A DNA stretch of 64,000 nucleotides from positions 1,369,001 to 1,433,000 of the forward strand of contig NZ_JALJWV010000001.1 in the NCBI RefSeq assembly GCF_024169655.1, given 5' to 3'. Position numbers and translations under genes: made by a program. A model generated the notes under the pieces. That model did not search any database. It saw only the letters and a list, made by a program, of their open reading frames with translations, and was not told the origin of the DNA. The DNA is from Pseudomonas marginalis. GTDB lineage: Bacteria > Pseudomonadota > Gammaproteobacteria > Pseudomonadales > Pseudomonadaceae. Below, piece by piece: positions 37,183-47,019 of this stretch; position 1 is the first letter of the stretch, and each line of letters begins with the position of its first letter.

Positions 37183-39360
37183 CTAGGCTGTCTTGCCGGT
37201 ATGGTTGTTCAACGAAATAATCTTGGTCTTGCCGATCCGATGACGGTAAATCTCGCGCAGGTACTTGATCGCCTTCTTCACGCAATCCCGTGATAGGCGA
37301 ATGTCATTGATCGAGACAAACTTATCTTTGTCATTGATCAACTCGCGGTACTTCTTCTCATACATCGGCTTGATCGCGTACCAGTTGGTATCGAGGATCT
37401 TTGCCGGGTTTTCAAACTCGTTGAGCAGTTCGTCGATACGGTCTTCGTCGAAGTCCTCGTGGATGATGAAGTCCAGGATCGAGTTGTCCAGCGTGTCATC
37501 GAAACGGTACGGGTTGCGCGCAAAGCAGCGTTTGATGAACGCCACGATCAGCGTCAGGAAATCATCCGACAGGCACGGGCTCTTGGCGATCAGGGTGGTC
37601 AGCGACAGGTTGGCCGACGCGCCGATCACCAGGGCGTAGCGCTTGAGCGTGGTGTTGGGGAACAGGCTGTTGAGGTGGGTCTTGAGGCGGTTCAGGTCCA
37701 TGTAGGACAGTTTGTAGTCCTTGGGCAGCGACACGATCGACACCACCGACGAGCAGTTCTTGAAGAAGTGCAGGTCGTGCAGCGCCGCCGCGTCATAACC
37801 GGAGTTCTTGTACTGCTCCAGGGAGGCTTTGTAGCGCTTGGACTCGATCGGCAGCAGGCTGATGCCTTCGATGGCCTGGGTGACTTTGTTGAAGTGCGGC
37901 AGGTCGATGGAGCGGAAGAACAGGTCGTCGATGTTCAGGCGCTGCGGCTCTTTGTCGAACACCTTGAACTTGTCACTCGACGGCGCCGGGGTTTCCGGGA
38001 CCACCGATTCGGCGTAGGCAATCGCCACCGGGCCGGCCAGGCTCATGAACAGGTCGTTGGCATCCAGGCGGATGGTTTCGCCGATGTCGATACCGGCGCG
38101 ACGGAAGTAGTTCTGATCGTAGTCGGTGGTGACCGCCTGGGCGGTAAGAATGTTGAAGATCTGTTGTGAGATGTACTGGTTGGCGTGCTTTTCCATGGCA
38201 TTGACATCAATGTTCTGGATATTGCCGTCATCGCTCTCTTCGGCGTAACGCATGATGTCGTTGGAGATCAGCATCATCGCGTTCCACGGGCGGATACGCC
38301 CCTTGACGCTGGCTTCGCTGCTGTCTTCATTGGCGAAGTTGTACGAGAAATCCCATTCTTCCGACAGATACTTGCACAGCAGCCGCCCGGCGTTGATGTG
38401 CAGCGCCTCGGACATTTCGCTGCGGTGGTCGGAGATGTTCGGCAGCACGCAGATGCCGCTGGTGAAGATCGGTTCGAAGACGAAGGCGTGGCCGCTTTTG
38501 CTGTCGTGCTCGTCGGCCGGCTTGGTGTCGAACGTCTTGTTCATGTACGAATGCTGCTGGGCCAGGCCGAACTCCGACGCCATGCCCGAGCCGGTGCCGC
38601 CGCCGGCGCTGAAGATCGAGAAGTACAGGCGCGACTGGTTGGCCTTGATGCCGCAGGAGTCGATCAGGTACGAATGGATCATCTTCCAGTCGGGGCTGGA
38701 AAAACGCTGGGTGTCTTTATTGAGGATGATCTTGGCCAGATACTGGCCAAGGATCGGCGCGTTACCGGCGCCGCCGGCATGGACTTCCGAGAGGTCCATG
38801 ATTTTCATCTTGCTGTAGTCGCGCAGGAAGCCGCTTTTTTCACCCTTGCGCGAGAAGCGGATGCGCCCGGCGATGTCCTTGTCCAGGTCGCCCAGCATCA
38901 CCAAGGGTTCCACCAGGAACACCGGTTTGCTGGCTTTGCCGCTGCCCAGGCGCAGGTTGTTGCGAATCCACTGGGCCGGGCTGTAGCCCTTGTCTGTCGA
39001 CTTGTCTTCGGTACTGAACTCGTTCAGGTAGAACTTGCGTGCGTTGTAGACCAACTCGGCCACGTCCAGCGCAATGTTCGAACCGCAGCGGCCCAGGCCG
39101 ATCAGGCACACCGAGGGAAATTCCTGCTCGCTGCGCGGCTCGCCGTCGACTTCCTGGTGGGGCAGGCGCGGGAACACCATGTCGCGCAGGCCGTCGAGGT
39201 TGTCGAGGATGCGGTCGGTATTGGTCTCGGTGAAGTACAGGTATTGCTGGGTTGCCGCCGGACGCGGGCTGCTCAATGACTTTGAACCTGAAGGTTTTTC
39301 CGCAGGAGCTGTCGGCAACACATCGGAGACCACGGTGGCAGGGTTATTTTTAGAAGTCAT
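37183..39360 (-). CDS. Large tubulin/FtsZ-superfamily GTPase
   Basis: A 725-residue cytoplasmic protein. After a disordered N-terminus (about 1-80, Ser/Pro/Ala rich) comes VCLIGLGRCGSNIALD, a T1-like nucleotide loop with GLGRCGSN at 88-95. The tubulin signature loop T4 follows as SAGGGTGSGMASEFG (GGGTGSG at 253-259). These two loops in this order identify the tubulin/FtsZ superfamily. The protein is about twice the size of FtsZ, with a long C-terminal half (about 400-725) that I cannot match to a domain. It is a single gene, not beside ftsA or ftsZ. A role in filament formation or membrane remodelling is inference. Confidence 0.8.
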   Translation of the reverse strand: MTSKNNPATVVSDVLPTAPAEKPSGSKSLSSPRPAATQQYLYFTETNTDRILDNLDGLRDMVFPRLPHQEVDGEPRSEQEFPSVCLIGLGRCGSNIALDVAELVYNARKFYLNEFSTEDKSTDKGYSPAQWIRNNLRLGSGKASKPVFLVEPLVMLGDLDKDIAGRIRFSRKGEKSGFLRDYSKMKIMDLSEVHAGGAGNAPILGQYLAKIILNKDTQRFSSPDWKMIHSYLIDSCGIKANQSRLYFSIFSAGGGTGSGMASEFGLAQQHSYMNKTFDTKPADEHDSKSGHAFVFEPIFTSGICVLPNISDHRSEMSEALHINAGRLLCKYLSEEWDFSYNFANEDSSEASVKGRIRPWNAMMLISNDIMRYAEESDDGNIQNIDVNAMEKHANQYISQQIFNILTAQAVTTDYDQNYFRRAGIDIGETIRLDANDLFMSLAGPVAIAYAESVVPETPAPSSDKFKVFDKEPQRLNIDDLFFRSIDLPHFNKVTQAIEGISLLPIESKRYKASLEQYKNSGYDAAALHDLHFFKNCSSVVSIVSLPKDYKLSYMDLNRLKTHLNSLFPNTTLKRYALVIGASANLSLTTLIAKSPCLSDDFLTLIVAFIKRCFARNPYRFDDTLDNSILDFIIHEDFDEDRIDELLNEFENPAKILDTNWYAIKPMYEKKYRELINDKDKFVSINDIRLSRDCVKKAIKYLREIYRHRIGKTKIISLNNHTGKTA

Positions 39361-39728
39361 TGTGCGCCATGTACCTGGGCGGATGGCTGTGAAATATTAA
39401 AAAGCCATCACTGAGTGGGAGTTCGCGACTTTACAGTGCGTCCGGGTCCGGGACGATAGGTTTACCCCTAGTGATTCAAGGGGAAATCCCGGCCCGACTC
39501 TGATGAATCGGCCGTTTATCGAAGTTCTTTAGATAAATGATGGCGAAATGCCAAAGATTAGACGTCAGTGACTCGGCCTGATGATGCCGGTGAGGCCGCT
39601 GCGGCCACGGGAAGTGTCTCTCGACGCTGGCGCCTCCTTGGATCACGTTCATGATCTCGCCGGCAGGCACCGCAAGGCTCAACAGCTAATCTTGACGAAA
39701 TCCCCCCTGTTTGAGCGCCAGCTTGATG
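39361..39728. other. Intergenic region without a credible gene
   Basis: About 370 bases between two minus-strand genes. It should hold the FtsZ-like gene promoter near 39361-39480. An imperfect CCCCT...AGGGG repeat sits at about 39465-39483. The 68-residue frame at 39476-39682 has poor codon use and no ribosome site, so it is not called. Confidence 0.4.
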
Positions 39729-40106
39729 CTAAGCGCTGATGGGCAGGTCCAGCTCGAAGGGCGGTGCCTCCAGCGGCGCCAGGCCGAATGCTGCGCGAGC
39801 GGCATCGCAATCGGTGCTTTGCACGCCTTGGCTCCAGGATGAGTCGAACTCTCGGCACACGCTGGAGCGCTGCTCATAGATGGTGCAACGGGTGCCTTTG
39901 CCCACCTCGCCCTCAAGGCTGCAGCAGCGCGCGGGTTTCTGGTCGGTGCCGATCATTGCCACGCGGGTGTGGTTGATCTGCACCACCAGGTCATCGGGCA
40001 CCGTGCCCCCCGACGAGGCGCACTCCCCCCAGAAGAAAGACACACGGAAGTGTGAACAGCAGGCACCGCAATTCAGACACGGACTGGCTTCGGACATGGG
40101 CGTCAT
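39729..40106 (-). CDS. YkgJ-family cysteine cluster protein
   Basis: A 125-residue protein with the YkgJ CxxCxxCC-type zinc or iron binding pattern: CLNCGACCSHF at about residues 10-20, then RCCSLEGEVGKGTRC and SVCREF later in the chain. Start is MTPMSEAS or MSEAS three codons on; neither has a clear Shine-Dalgarno. The family is widespread, and its role is unknown. It is transcribed divergently from the MFS gene. Confidence 0.85.
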   Translation of the reverse strand: MTPMSEASPCLNCGACCSHFRVSFFWGECASSGGTVPDDLVVQINHTRVAMIGTDQKPARCCSLEGEVGKGTRCTIYEQRSSVCREFDSSWSQGVQSTDCDAARAAFGLAPLEAPPFELDLPISA

Positions 40107-40350
40107 CGATAAGGAAAGTAAGAGGGGGTGCTACAGGACGGCTCACCATTCTAATCGCGTCATGGCCGTTGGGAAGAGGGGAGCACACTTATATCTTTCG
40201 TAGGAAAAGCCTCGTAGTTTCGGGTGAAATCATGCCCTATCAGCTTTACGAATCATTACAGACAACCGCTGCCGGCCTGACTATGTTGCAGGGACCAGAG
40301 CAGGATGCATCGGGCATCACAGCTCTCATAACAATAAAAGAGACGGACCC

Positions 40351-41694
40351 ATGCAGAACTCGACCCAAGCGACGAATGCCTGGCGCATTCTGTTCCTGCT
40401 GTTCCTCGCCAACCTGTTCAACTTCTTCGACCGCACCATTCCGGCGATCATCATCGAGCCGATCCGCATGGAATGGCACCTGAGCGACTTCCAGCTCGGC
40501 ATCATCGGCACCGCCTTCACCATCGTCTACGCCATTGCCGGTCTGCCGCTCGGGCGCCTGGCCGACACGGGTTCGCGCAGCAAACTCATGGGGTGGGGCC
40601 TGTTCGCCTGGAGCGGGCTGACGGCGATCAACGGCATGGTCGGCAGCTTCTGGGCCTTCCTGCTGGTACGCATGGGCATCGGTATCGGCGAAGCCAGCTA
40701 CGCGCCAGCGGCCAACTCGCTGATTGGCGATCTGTTCCCGGCCCACCGTCGTGCGCGGGCCATGGGCATTTTCATGCTGGGCTTGCCGTTGGGCCTGTTG
40801 CTGGCGTTCTTTACCATTGGCGCGATGGTCAAGGCGTTCGACAGCTGGCGCGCGCCGTTCTTCATTGCTGCCGTGCCGGGACTGATCCTCGCGGTCTTCA
40901 TGTTCTTTATCAAGGAACCCAAGCGCGGCGCGGCAGAAACCGTGCAAGTCTCCCAGGAACCCGTCGACCGCCCGATCCGCCGCGTGCTGGCAGTGCCGAC
41001 CTTCCTCTGGCTGGTGCTGGCCGGGCTGTGCTTCAACTTCGCGACCTATGCGTGTAACTCGTTCCTGGTGCCGATGCTGCAGCGCTATTTCCTGATGCCG
41101 TTGCAGGAAGCGGCTGTGGCCACCGGGGTGATCGTCGGGTTGACCGGCCTGGTCGGCCTGACGTTGGGCGGCTGGGTTGCCGACAAGATCCATCAACGGG
41201 TTGCCAATGGCCGGCTGCTGTTTGCCGCGTGCAGCCTGATCATTTCCACCGCCACCACCGCCTGGGCCTTACATGCAGGGCGTATCGAGATTGGGGTGTT
41301 TGTCGCGTTGTTCAGCGTGGGCTGGTTGTTTGCCTACAACTTCTACACCTGCGTATACACGGCGATCCAGGACGTGGTCGAACCGCGCCTGCGGGCCACG
41401 GCGATGGCGCTGTTCTTTGCCGGCTTGTACTTGCTGGGCGGCGGCATGGGGCCGGTGGTGGTGGGGGGCTTGTCCGATCATTTCGCCCATTCGGCGATGT
41501 ATGCCGCCGGGGCGGAGCAGATGACCGAGGCTTATAAAGCGGTGGGGTTGCATGACGCCATGTACCTGATTCCGGTGGCGCTGTTCTTGACCATGCTGTT
41601 TCTGTTCCAAGCCTCGCGGACCTTCGTGCGCGATGCCAAGCGGATGAAGGAGGGGTTGGTGGCTGTTGAGGTGCCGGCGGCGGTCATAGCTTGA
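40351..41694 (+). CDS. Spinster-like MFS transporter
   Basis: A 447-residue, 12-helix major facilitator. Helix 1 has NLFNFFDRTIPAIIIEPI with the conserved Asp-Arg pair, the loop 2-3 motif is GRLADTGSRSKLMGWG, and helix 4-5 has RMGIGIGEASYAPAANSLIGD. This combination is the spinster-type MFS group (PF07690). AGAGACGGA lies just upstream of ATG. The substrate cannot be told. No enzyme genes flank it. Confidence 0.85.
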   Translation: MQNSTQATNAWRILFLLFLANLFNFFDRTIPAIIIEPIRMEWHLSDFQLGIIGTAFTIVYAIAGLPLGRLADTGSRSKLMGWGLFAWSGLTAINGMVGSFWAFLLVRMGIGIGEASYAPAANSLIGDLFPAHRRARAMGIFMLGLPLGLLLAFFTIGAMVKAFDSWRAPFFIAAVPGLILAVFMFFIKEPKRGAAETVQVSQEPVDRPIRRVLAVPTFLWLVLAGLCFNFATYACNSFLVPMLQRYFLMPLQEAAVATGVIVGLTGLVGLTLGGWVADKIHQRVANGRLLFAACSLIISTATTAWALHAGRIEIGVFVALFSVGWLFAYNFYTCVYTAIQDVVEPRLRATAMALFFAGLYLLGGGMGPVVVGGLSDHFAHSAMYAAGAEQMTEAYKAVGLHDAMYLIPVALFLTMLFLFQASRTFVRDAKRMKEGLVAVEVPAAVIA

Positions 41695-41706
41695 GGCCTG
41701 TGTGAC

Positions 41707-41794
41707 GCCATCGCAGGCAAGCCAGCTCCCACATTGATCGGAGATCGACATGACAACTCGGCCAAATGTGGGAGCCGGGCTTGCCCGCGATGAC
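41707..41794. repeat. Imperfect REPIN between the MFS gene and rapA
   Basis: A GCCATCGCAGGCAAGCCAGC unit at 41707 ending in CCCACATT faces AAATGTGGGAGCCGGGCTTG at 41764. The two REP units differ in core sequence (GCAGGC versus GCCGGG), so this is a degenerate pair. Confidence 0.7.
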
Positions 41795-41825
41795 GCCTTC
41801 AAAGCCAACGATAGGCTCAAGTGCA

Positions 41826-41853
41826 TAAAAAAGGCCCGCATTGCGCGGGCCTT
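41826..41853 (-). terminator. Rho-independent terminator of rapA
   Basis: On the minus strand a 9-bp AAGGCCCGC/GCGGGCCTT stem with a 5-base loop is followed by a run of T. It lies 25 bases after the rapA stop. Confidence 0.9.
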
Positions 41854-41878
41854 CTTTATTAGCAGAGCAGCGCAGCAA

Positions 41879-44725
41879 TCAACCCGCCACCAACACCCGA
41901 ATCGCTTCCAGGCGCAGCGCGGCCTTGTCGAGCATGGCCAGGCCTTGCTCGCGCTGTTGGCGCAGGGCAACCAGTTCGCTGTCGCGCACGGTTGGGTTGA
42001 CGGCTTGCAACGCGGTCAGGCGCGCCAGTTCTTCGTCGGTGTCCGCTGCCAGGCGACGCTTGGCCTCGGCCACACGCTCGGCATGGCGCGGGGTGATCTT
42101 CTCTTCACCGGCGTTGATGCGCGGCGTCAACTGGTCGCGCTGGGCCTGGACGAATTTGTTGGCGCTGGCCCGTGGCACGCTTTCCAACTGGTCGTTCAAG
42201 GTTTCGAACGACACCCGGCCGGACAAGTCATTGCCATTGGCGTCCAGCAGGCAGCGCAGGGCGGCCGGTGGCAAGTAGCGGCCCAGTTGCAGCGAGCGCG
42301 GGGCGACCACTTCGCTGACGTAGAGCAGCTCCAGCAGCACGGTGCCGGCCTTGAGCGCCTTGTTCTTGATCAGCGCCACGGCGGTGTTGCCCATGGAACC
42401 GGACAGCACCAGGTCCATGCCGCCCTGTACCATCGGGTGTTCCCAGGTGATGAACTGCATGTCTTCGCGCGACAGCGCCTGGTTGCGGTCGTAGGTGATG
42501 GTCACGCCTTCGTCGTCGCCCAGGGGGAAGCTGGCATCGAGCATTTTTTCGCTGGGCTTGAGGATCAGCGCGTTTTCCGAGTGGTCTTCGCTGTCGATGC
42601 CGAACGCGTCGAACAGGGTTTCCATGTAGATCGGCAGGGCAAACTGGTCGTCTTGTTCCAGGATGTCTTCCACCAGCGCATCGCCTTCACCCGCACCGCC
42701 GGAGTTGAGCTCCAGCAAGCGGTCGCGGCCGGTGTGCAGTTCCTGTTCCAGGCGCTCGCGCTCGGCACGGGCTTCGTTGATCAGGGCTTGCCACTCGTCG
42801 TCGTCGGCGTTTTCCAGCAGCGGCAGCAGGCGCGGGCCGAACTGATGCTGCAAGGCGTTGCCGGTCGGGCAGGTGTTGAGGAACGCGTTCAGCGCTTCGT
42901 GGTACCACTGGAACAGGCGCTCTTGCGGGCTGGTTTCCAGGTACGGCACGTGCAGTTCGATCACATGTTTCTGGCCGATCCGGTCCAGACGGCCGATCCG
43001 CTGTTCGAGCAGGTCGGGGTGGGACGGCAGGTCGAACAGCACCAGGTGGTGGGAGAACTGGAAGTTGCGGCCTTCACTGCCGATTTCCGAACAGATCAGC
43101 ACCTGGGCGCCAAATTCTTCATCGGCGAAGTAAGCGGCGGCGCGGTCACGCTCGAGGATGTTCATGCCTTCGTGGAACACCGTGGCCGGGATGCCGGAGC
43201 GCACGCGCAGGGCGTCTTCCAGGTCCATCGCGGTCTCGGCGTGGGCGCAGATCACCAGGACCTTGGTGCGCTTGAGCATTTTCAGCTGGTCGATCAGCCA
43301 TTCGACCCGTGGGTCGAAGCGCCACCAGCGATTGTCTTCCTCGATATCCGGCTGCGACTGGAAGCTGACTTCCGGGTACAGCTCGGCGTGTTCGCCCAGC
43401 GGCAATTCGAGGTATTCGTCCGGGTTCGGCAGCGGGTAGGCGTGCAGCTTGCGCTCCGGGAAGCCTTGCACCGCGGCGCGGGTGTTGCGGAACAGCACGC
43501 GGCCAGTGCCGTGGCGGTCGAGCAGCTCACGCACCAGGCGTGCGCTGGCTTCGGTGTCGCCATCGTTGACGGCGGTGAGCAGCGCTTCACCTTCGTTGCC
43601 GAGGAAACCCTGGATGGTGGTGTGCGCGGCCGGGGAGAGGCGGCCCTTGTCCAGCAGCTCCTGCACCGCTTCGGCCACCGGGCGATAGTTTTCGCTTTCG
43701 GCGCGGAAGGCTTGCAGGTCGTGGAAGCGGTTCGGGTCCAGCAGGCGCAGGCGTGCGAAGTGGCTGTCCTGGCCCAGTTGTTCCGGGGTGGCGGTGAGCA
43801 GCAGCACGCCAGGGATGACCTCGGCAAGCTGTTCGACCAGCGAGTATTCGGCGCTGGCGTTGTCTTCATGCCAGACCAGGTGATGCGCTTCGTCGACCAC
43901 CAGCAGGTCCCAGCCGGCGGCGAACAGCGCGTCCTGGGCCTTCTCGTCGTCCACCAGCCACTCCAGGGCCACCAGGGCCAACTGGGTGTCTTCGAACGGG
44001 TTGGCGGCATCGCTTTCGATGAAGCGTTCTTCGTCGAACAGCGCCACTTGCAGGTTGAAGCGGCGGCGCATTTCTACCAGCCACTGGTGCTGCAGGTTTT
44101 CCGGGACCAGGATCAGCACGCGGTTGGCGCGGCCGGACAGCAACTGGCGATGGATCACCAGGCCGGCTTCGATGGTCTTGCCCAGGCCCACTTCGTCGGC
44201 CAGCAATACCCGTGGCGCGATACGGTCGGCGACTTCACGGGCGATGTGCAATTGGTGAGCAATGGGTTGCGCACGCACGCCGCCCAGGCCCCACAGCGAA
44301 GATTGCAATTGGCGGCTGGTGTGTTCCAGGGTGTGGTAGCGCAGCGAGAACCAGGCCAGCGGGTCGATCTGCCCGGCGAACAGGCGGTCACTGGCCAGGC
44401 GGAACTGGATGAAGTTCGACAGTTGGGTTTCCGGCAGGGTGACCTGCTCGTTCTGCCCATTGAGGCCGTGGTAGACCAGCAGGCCGTCGACGTCGTCGAC
44501 TTCTTGCACGGTCATTTTCCAGCCTTCGAAATGGGTGATGCTGTCGCCCGGCGAGAACCTCACGCGGGTGAGGGGCGCATTCCGTAGCGCATACTGGCGC
44601 GTGTCGCCAGTGGCCGGATAGAGCACGGTCAACAAGCGGCCGTCCTGTGCCAGAACGGTGCCTAACCCCAGCTCTGCTTCGCTGTCACTAATCCAGCGTT
44701 GCCCCGGTTGATACTGCTGCGCCAT
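41879..44725 (-). CDS. rapA: RNA polymerase-associated protein RapA (HepA)
   Basis: A 948-residue Swi2/Snf2 ATPase that binds RNA polymerase and helps recycle it from stalled or salt-bound states. An N-terminal Tudor-like region (residues about 1-110; starts [20 protein letters not shown]) precedes the helicase core. Motif I is [15 protein letters not shown] (about 175-189), motif II (DEAH) is in [10 protein letters not shown] (about 280-289), and the SNF2 C-terminal part has [31 protein letters not shown] (quoted as [13 protein letters not shown] and [14 protein letters not shown]). Full length for RapA. Monocistronic with its own terminator. Confidence 0.97.
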   Translation of the reverse strand: MAQQYQPGQRWISDSEAELGLGTVLAQDGRLLTVLYPATGDTRQYALRNAPLTRVRFSPGDSITHFEGWKMTVQEVDDVDGLLVYHGLNGQNEQVTLPETQLSNFIQFRLASDRLFAGQIDPLAWFSLRYHTLEHTSRQLQSSLWGLGGVRAQPIAHQLHIAREVADRIAPRVLLADEVGLGKTIEAGLVIHRQLLSGRANRVLILVPENLQHQWLVEMRRRFNLQVALFDEERFIESDAANPFEDTQLALVALEWLVDDEKAQDALFAAGWDLLVVDEAHHLVWHEDNASAEYSLVEQLAEVIPGVLLLTATPEQLGQDSHFARLRLLDPNRFHDLQAFRAESENYRPVAEAVQELLDKGRLSPAAHTTIQGFLGNEGEALLTAVNDGDTEASARLVRELLDRHGTGRVLFRNTRAAVQGFPERKLHAYPLPNPDEYLELPLGEHAELYPEVSFQSQPDIEEDNRWWRFDPRVEWLIDQLKMLKRTKVLVICAHAETAMDLEDALRVRSGIPATVFHEGMNILERDRAAAYFADEEFGAQVLICSEIGSEGRNFQFSHHLVLFDLPSHPDLLEQRIGRLDRIGQKHVIELHVPYLETSPQERLFQWYHEALNAFLNTCPTGNALQHQFGPRLLPLLENADDDEWQALINEARAERERLEQELHTGRDRLLELNSGGAGEGDALVEDILEQDDQFALPIYMETLFDAFGIDSEDHSENALILKPSEKMLDASFPLGDDEGVTITYDRNQALSREDMQFITWEHPMVQGGMDLVLSGSMGNTAVALIKNKALKAGTVLLELLYVSEVVAPRSLQLGRYLPPAALRCLLDANGNDLSGRVSFETLNDQLESVPRASANKFVQAQRDQLTPRINAGEEKITPRHAERVAEAKRRLAADTDEELARLTALQAVNPTVRDSELVALRQQREQGLAMLDKAALRLEAIRVLVAG

Positions 44726-44943
44726 GCTGCCTGACTCCCGCCGTGAAAAAGCCGACTATCTTAACGGAACAAGGCCCTCATCCAAAGGACTCTGACAAAA
44801 ACTCCGCGGTTTGCGCAGTGCATCGAGTGCTGAATCGACGGGTGGCGGGCACTTGCGAGTGTCGATTGGGTCACAGGTTGGCAAGCCTGCGCTCAAGTCG
44901 CCGCGCCGCCCGCCGACAGCCTGCTGACAGGAGAACAACTATT

Positions 44944-45285
44944 ATGCTGCCACCCATGCTGCCCGTCAGCGTTGTGCCGGTCACGTCGCAACTCGACCCG
45001 GTGCGTCAAAAACCGGATATTCCGCCCGTGGTGCCCGTGCAAGCGAGTTCCAACGAGAGCACGATCGACCTGAAAAATGGCGATGCCGAGCAGTCGGCTC
45101 TTTTGCTGCGCGAGGAGCAACGCCGCGAGCAGGAACAGCAGAAACGCCGGCGTGAAGCCGATGACGACCCGCAGGCGCACTTGGCGATCCCGGGCGACGA
45201 GCTCAACGCCGACAACACCGTGCCCGTGGCGCCGCTGATCGAAGACGCGCCGCGCCAGGGGTTGTGGGTGGATGTCGAGGTTTAA
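44944..45285 (+). CDS. Small Pseudomonas hypothetical protein
   Basis: A 113-residue protein starting MLPPMLPVSVVPVTSQLDPV with a perfect AGGAGA ribosome site 8 bases upstream. It has no signal peptide. Two parts are visible: a Pro/Val-rich N-terminus, and a highly charged helix of Arg, Glu and Gln (LLLREEQRREQEQQKRRREA, about residues 54-73) that may form a coiled coil. It is a pseudomonad-specific family next to rapA as far as I recall. Function is unknown. The 3' end overlaps the convergent aminotransferase gene by 4 bases. Confidence 0.75.
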   Translation: MLPPMLPVSVVPVTSQLDPVRQKPDIPPVVPVQASSNESTIDLKNGDAEQSALLLREEQRREQEQQKRRREADDDPQAHLAIPGDELNADNTVPVAPLIEDAPRQGLWVDVEV

Positions 45286-46463
45286 GCGCGCAGTTCGCGC
45301 AAGGCCACCATCAGCCGTTCAATGTCCTGATCGGAGTTGAGCGGGCTGACGGAGATTCGCGCAATGCTGACCAGGCCTCGTGCCTGCATATCCAATGGGG
45401 TATACGCCACATCGTTGGCGCCGATATTGATGCGCTTGAGCGCCAGGCGACGCTTGAGTTCGAAGGCGTCCCAGCCGGCGAGGTTGAAGGCGATCAAGCC
45501 TGATTGGCTGGCGCCCAAGTCATGCAGGGACATCCCGGGAGTCTGACGCAAGGTCTCGCGGATTCGCGCGCTGGTCTGCCGGACACGGTTCCACACCCGC
45601 TCAATCCCCAGTTGATTGAGTTCCTGCAACGCATTGCCCAAGCCCGCCAATAAGGCGTAGGACGTTTCGCTGGTTTCAAAGCGTCGGGCATCGTTGCGCA
45701 GGGCGAAACCCTGGGCGCTCCACGGCGCTGAAAACACATCGCGCTGCGCGGGGTTCAGCCGCGCCAGAAAGTCCGGCCGCACGTACAACAGCGCTGTACC
45801 TCGCGGCCCGCGCAGGTGCTTGCGGCCTGCCGACTTGAGCACGTCGCAGTGCAGCGCCTGCACATCCACTGGCACCTGGCCGATGGCCTGGCCGGCATCG
45901 ATGAAGTAAGGGATGCCATGCCGCCTGGCCACTTCACCAATCGCCTGGGCGGGGTTGATCAGGCCGCCATTGGCGGGGAGCCAGGTCAGGTCGATCAGCT
46001 TCACGCTTGCGTCGATCATCGCTTCCAGGGCTACCGGGCAGACTGCGCCGGTTTCATCGCAAGGGATCACCTCGATTCGCGCACCGGCCTGCACGGCCAG
46101 TTCCATGCTCGCCAGGTTGCCGCCCCATTCGTGGCGCCCCACCAGAATCCTGTCGCCCGGCTGCCACCGGCCCAGCGCCTGGAACGCCAGGCTCCACGCG
46201 GTCGAGCCGCTGCCGGCAAAGGCAATCGACGCGGCGGGTGCATTGAGCAACTGGCCGGCGGCGCAGCGGGCTTTTTCCACCAGGATGGCGCCATGCTCGC
46301 TGGCCTCCATTGGGCCGTCGCACGCTTCGCGTTGCAGTTGTTCGATGATGGTGTCGAGGGTCGCCTGGCTCGGCAATGCAGCACCGGCCGTGTTGAAGTG
46401 CACGAGACCGGACCGACAACCCGGCGTGGCCTCGCGCAGGCGTTGGACGTCGAGCGGGCTCAT
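45282..46463 (-). CDS. Class V aminotransferase-fold PLP enzyme
   Basis: A 393-residue PLP enzyme of the cysteine desulfurase / isopenicillin N epimerase-like group. Substrate-side Asp/His are in PYFIDAGQAIGQVPVDVQAL. The PLP lysine is in DVLKSAGRKHLRGPRGTALL (the KHLRGPRG Lys at about residue 215). VHFNTAGAALPSQ near the N-terminus is typical of this subgroup. The start overlaps the 3' end of the RidA gene by 4 bases, so the pair should act together; RidA proteins remove reactive enamine/imine by-products of PLP enzymes. Substrate is unknown. Confidence 0.82.
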   Translation of the reverse strand: MSPLDVQRLREATPGCRSGLVHFNTAGAALPSQATLDTIIEQLQREACDGPMEASEHGAILVEKARCAAGQLLNAPAASIAFAGSGSTAWSLAFQALGRWQPGDRILVGRHEWGGNLASMELAVQAGARIEVIPCDETGAVCPVALEAMIDASVKLIDLTWLPANGGLINPAQAIGEVARRHGIPYFIDAGQAIGQVPVDVQALHCDVLKSAGRKHLRGPRGTALLYVRPDFLARLNPAQRDVFSAPWSAQGFALRNDARRFETSETSYALLAGLGNALQELNQLGIERVWNRVRQTSARIRETLRQTPGMSLHDLGASQSGLIAFNLAGWDAFELKRRLALKRINIGANDVAYTPLDMQARGLVSIARISVSPLNSDQDIERLMVALRELRA

Positions 46464-46930
46464 GGCTGCAACTCGAACACTGCGTCAACTTCCACCGCTA
46501 CGCCCCCCGGCAGGCTGGACACGCCGACAGCCGTGCGTACATGCCGGCCTTTGTCGCCAAGAACGTTGACCAGCAGGTTAGAGGCACCATTGGCCACCAC
46601 GCTCTGGCGCTGGAAGTCGTCACTGCAGGCGATAAACACGCCCAGGCGCAGGGTCCGCACCAGGCGTGACAGGTCATCGCCCAGTGCATCGCTCAATTGT
46701 GCGAGCAGACCCAGCGCGGCCAGTTCGGTCGCCTGGGCGCCGTCTTCTTCACTGAGGGATTCGCCCAGGCGGCCGACATAGGCCGGTTTGCCGTCCAGCA
46801 ATGGGATTTGCCCGGAGATAAACAGCTGATTCCGGCTGACCACGTGGTTGATGTAATTGGCAATCGGCTGGCTGGGCGTCGGCAGCGTGAGGCCGAGGGC
46901 CTGCACGCGTTGGCGGATGGAATCGCGCAT
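46460..46930 (-). CDS. RidA/YjgF-family protein
   Basis: A 156-residue trimeric-type RidA-family protein from MRDSIRQRVQALGLTLPTPS, with AGAGGATT about 6 bases upstream. The frame is open to 47062, but that start would overlap the LysR gene. FISGQIPLLDGKP (about residues 37-49) and VRTAVGVSSLPGGVAVEVDAVFEL (about 130-153, quoted as VRTAVGVSSLPGG and VAVEVDAVFEL) belong to the YjgF group-II-like variants. The Arg of the catalytic RidA motif is not in the canonical place, so it may not be a classical imine deaminase. Co-translated with the aminotransferase. Confidence 0.82.
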   Translation of the reverse strand: MRDSIRQRVQALGLTLPTPSQPIANYINHVVSRNQLFISGQIPLLDGKPAYVGRLGESLSEEDGAQATELAALGLLAQLSDALGDDLSRLVRTLRLGVFIACSDDFQRQSVVANGASNLLVNVLGDKGRHVRTAVGVSSLPGGVAVEVDAVFELQP

Positions 46931-47019
46931 GTTGAATCCTCTGGGTTGAGAGGTTTCAGCATGTTGATCAAGGCGATGGACGACAAACGGATAGATATCA
47001 TCCGACGTATCGAAATAAC

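Noticed and set aside
39476..39682. 68-residue minus-strand frame
   Set aside because: No ribosome site, poor codon use and no recognisable motif.
41750..44587. 945-residue open frame on the plus strand opposite rapA
   Set aside because: It is the antisense frame of rapA. High GC third positions leave few stops in that frame. The sequence is low-complexity with no domain, and rapA is clear.
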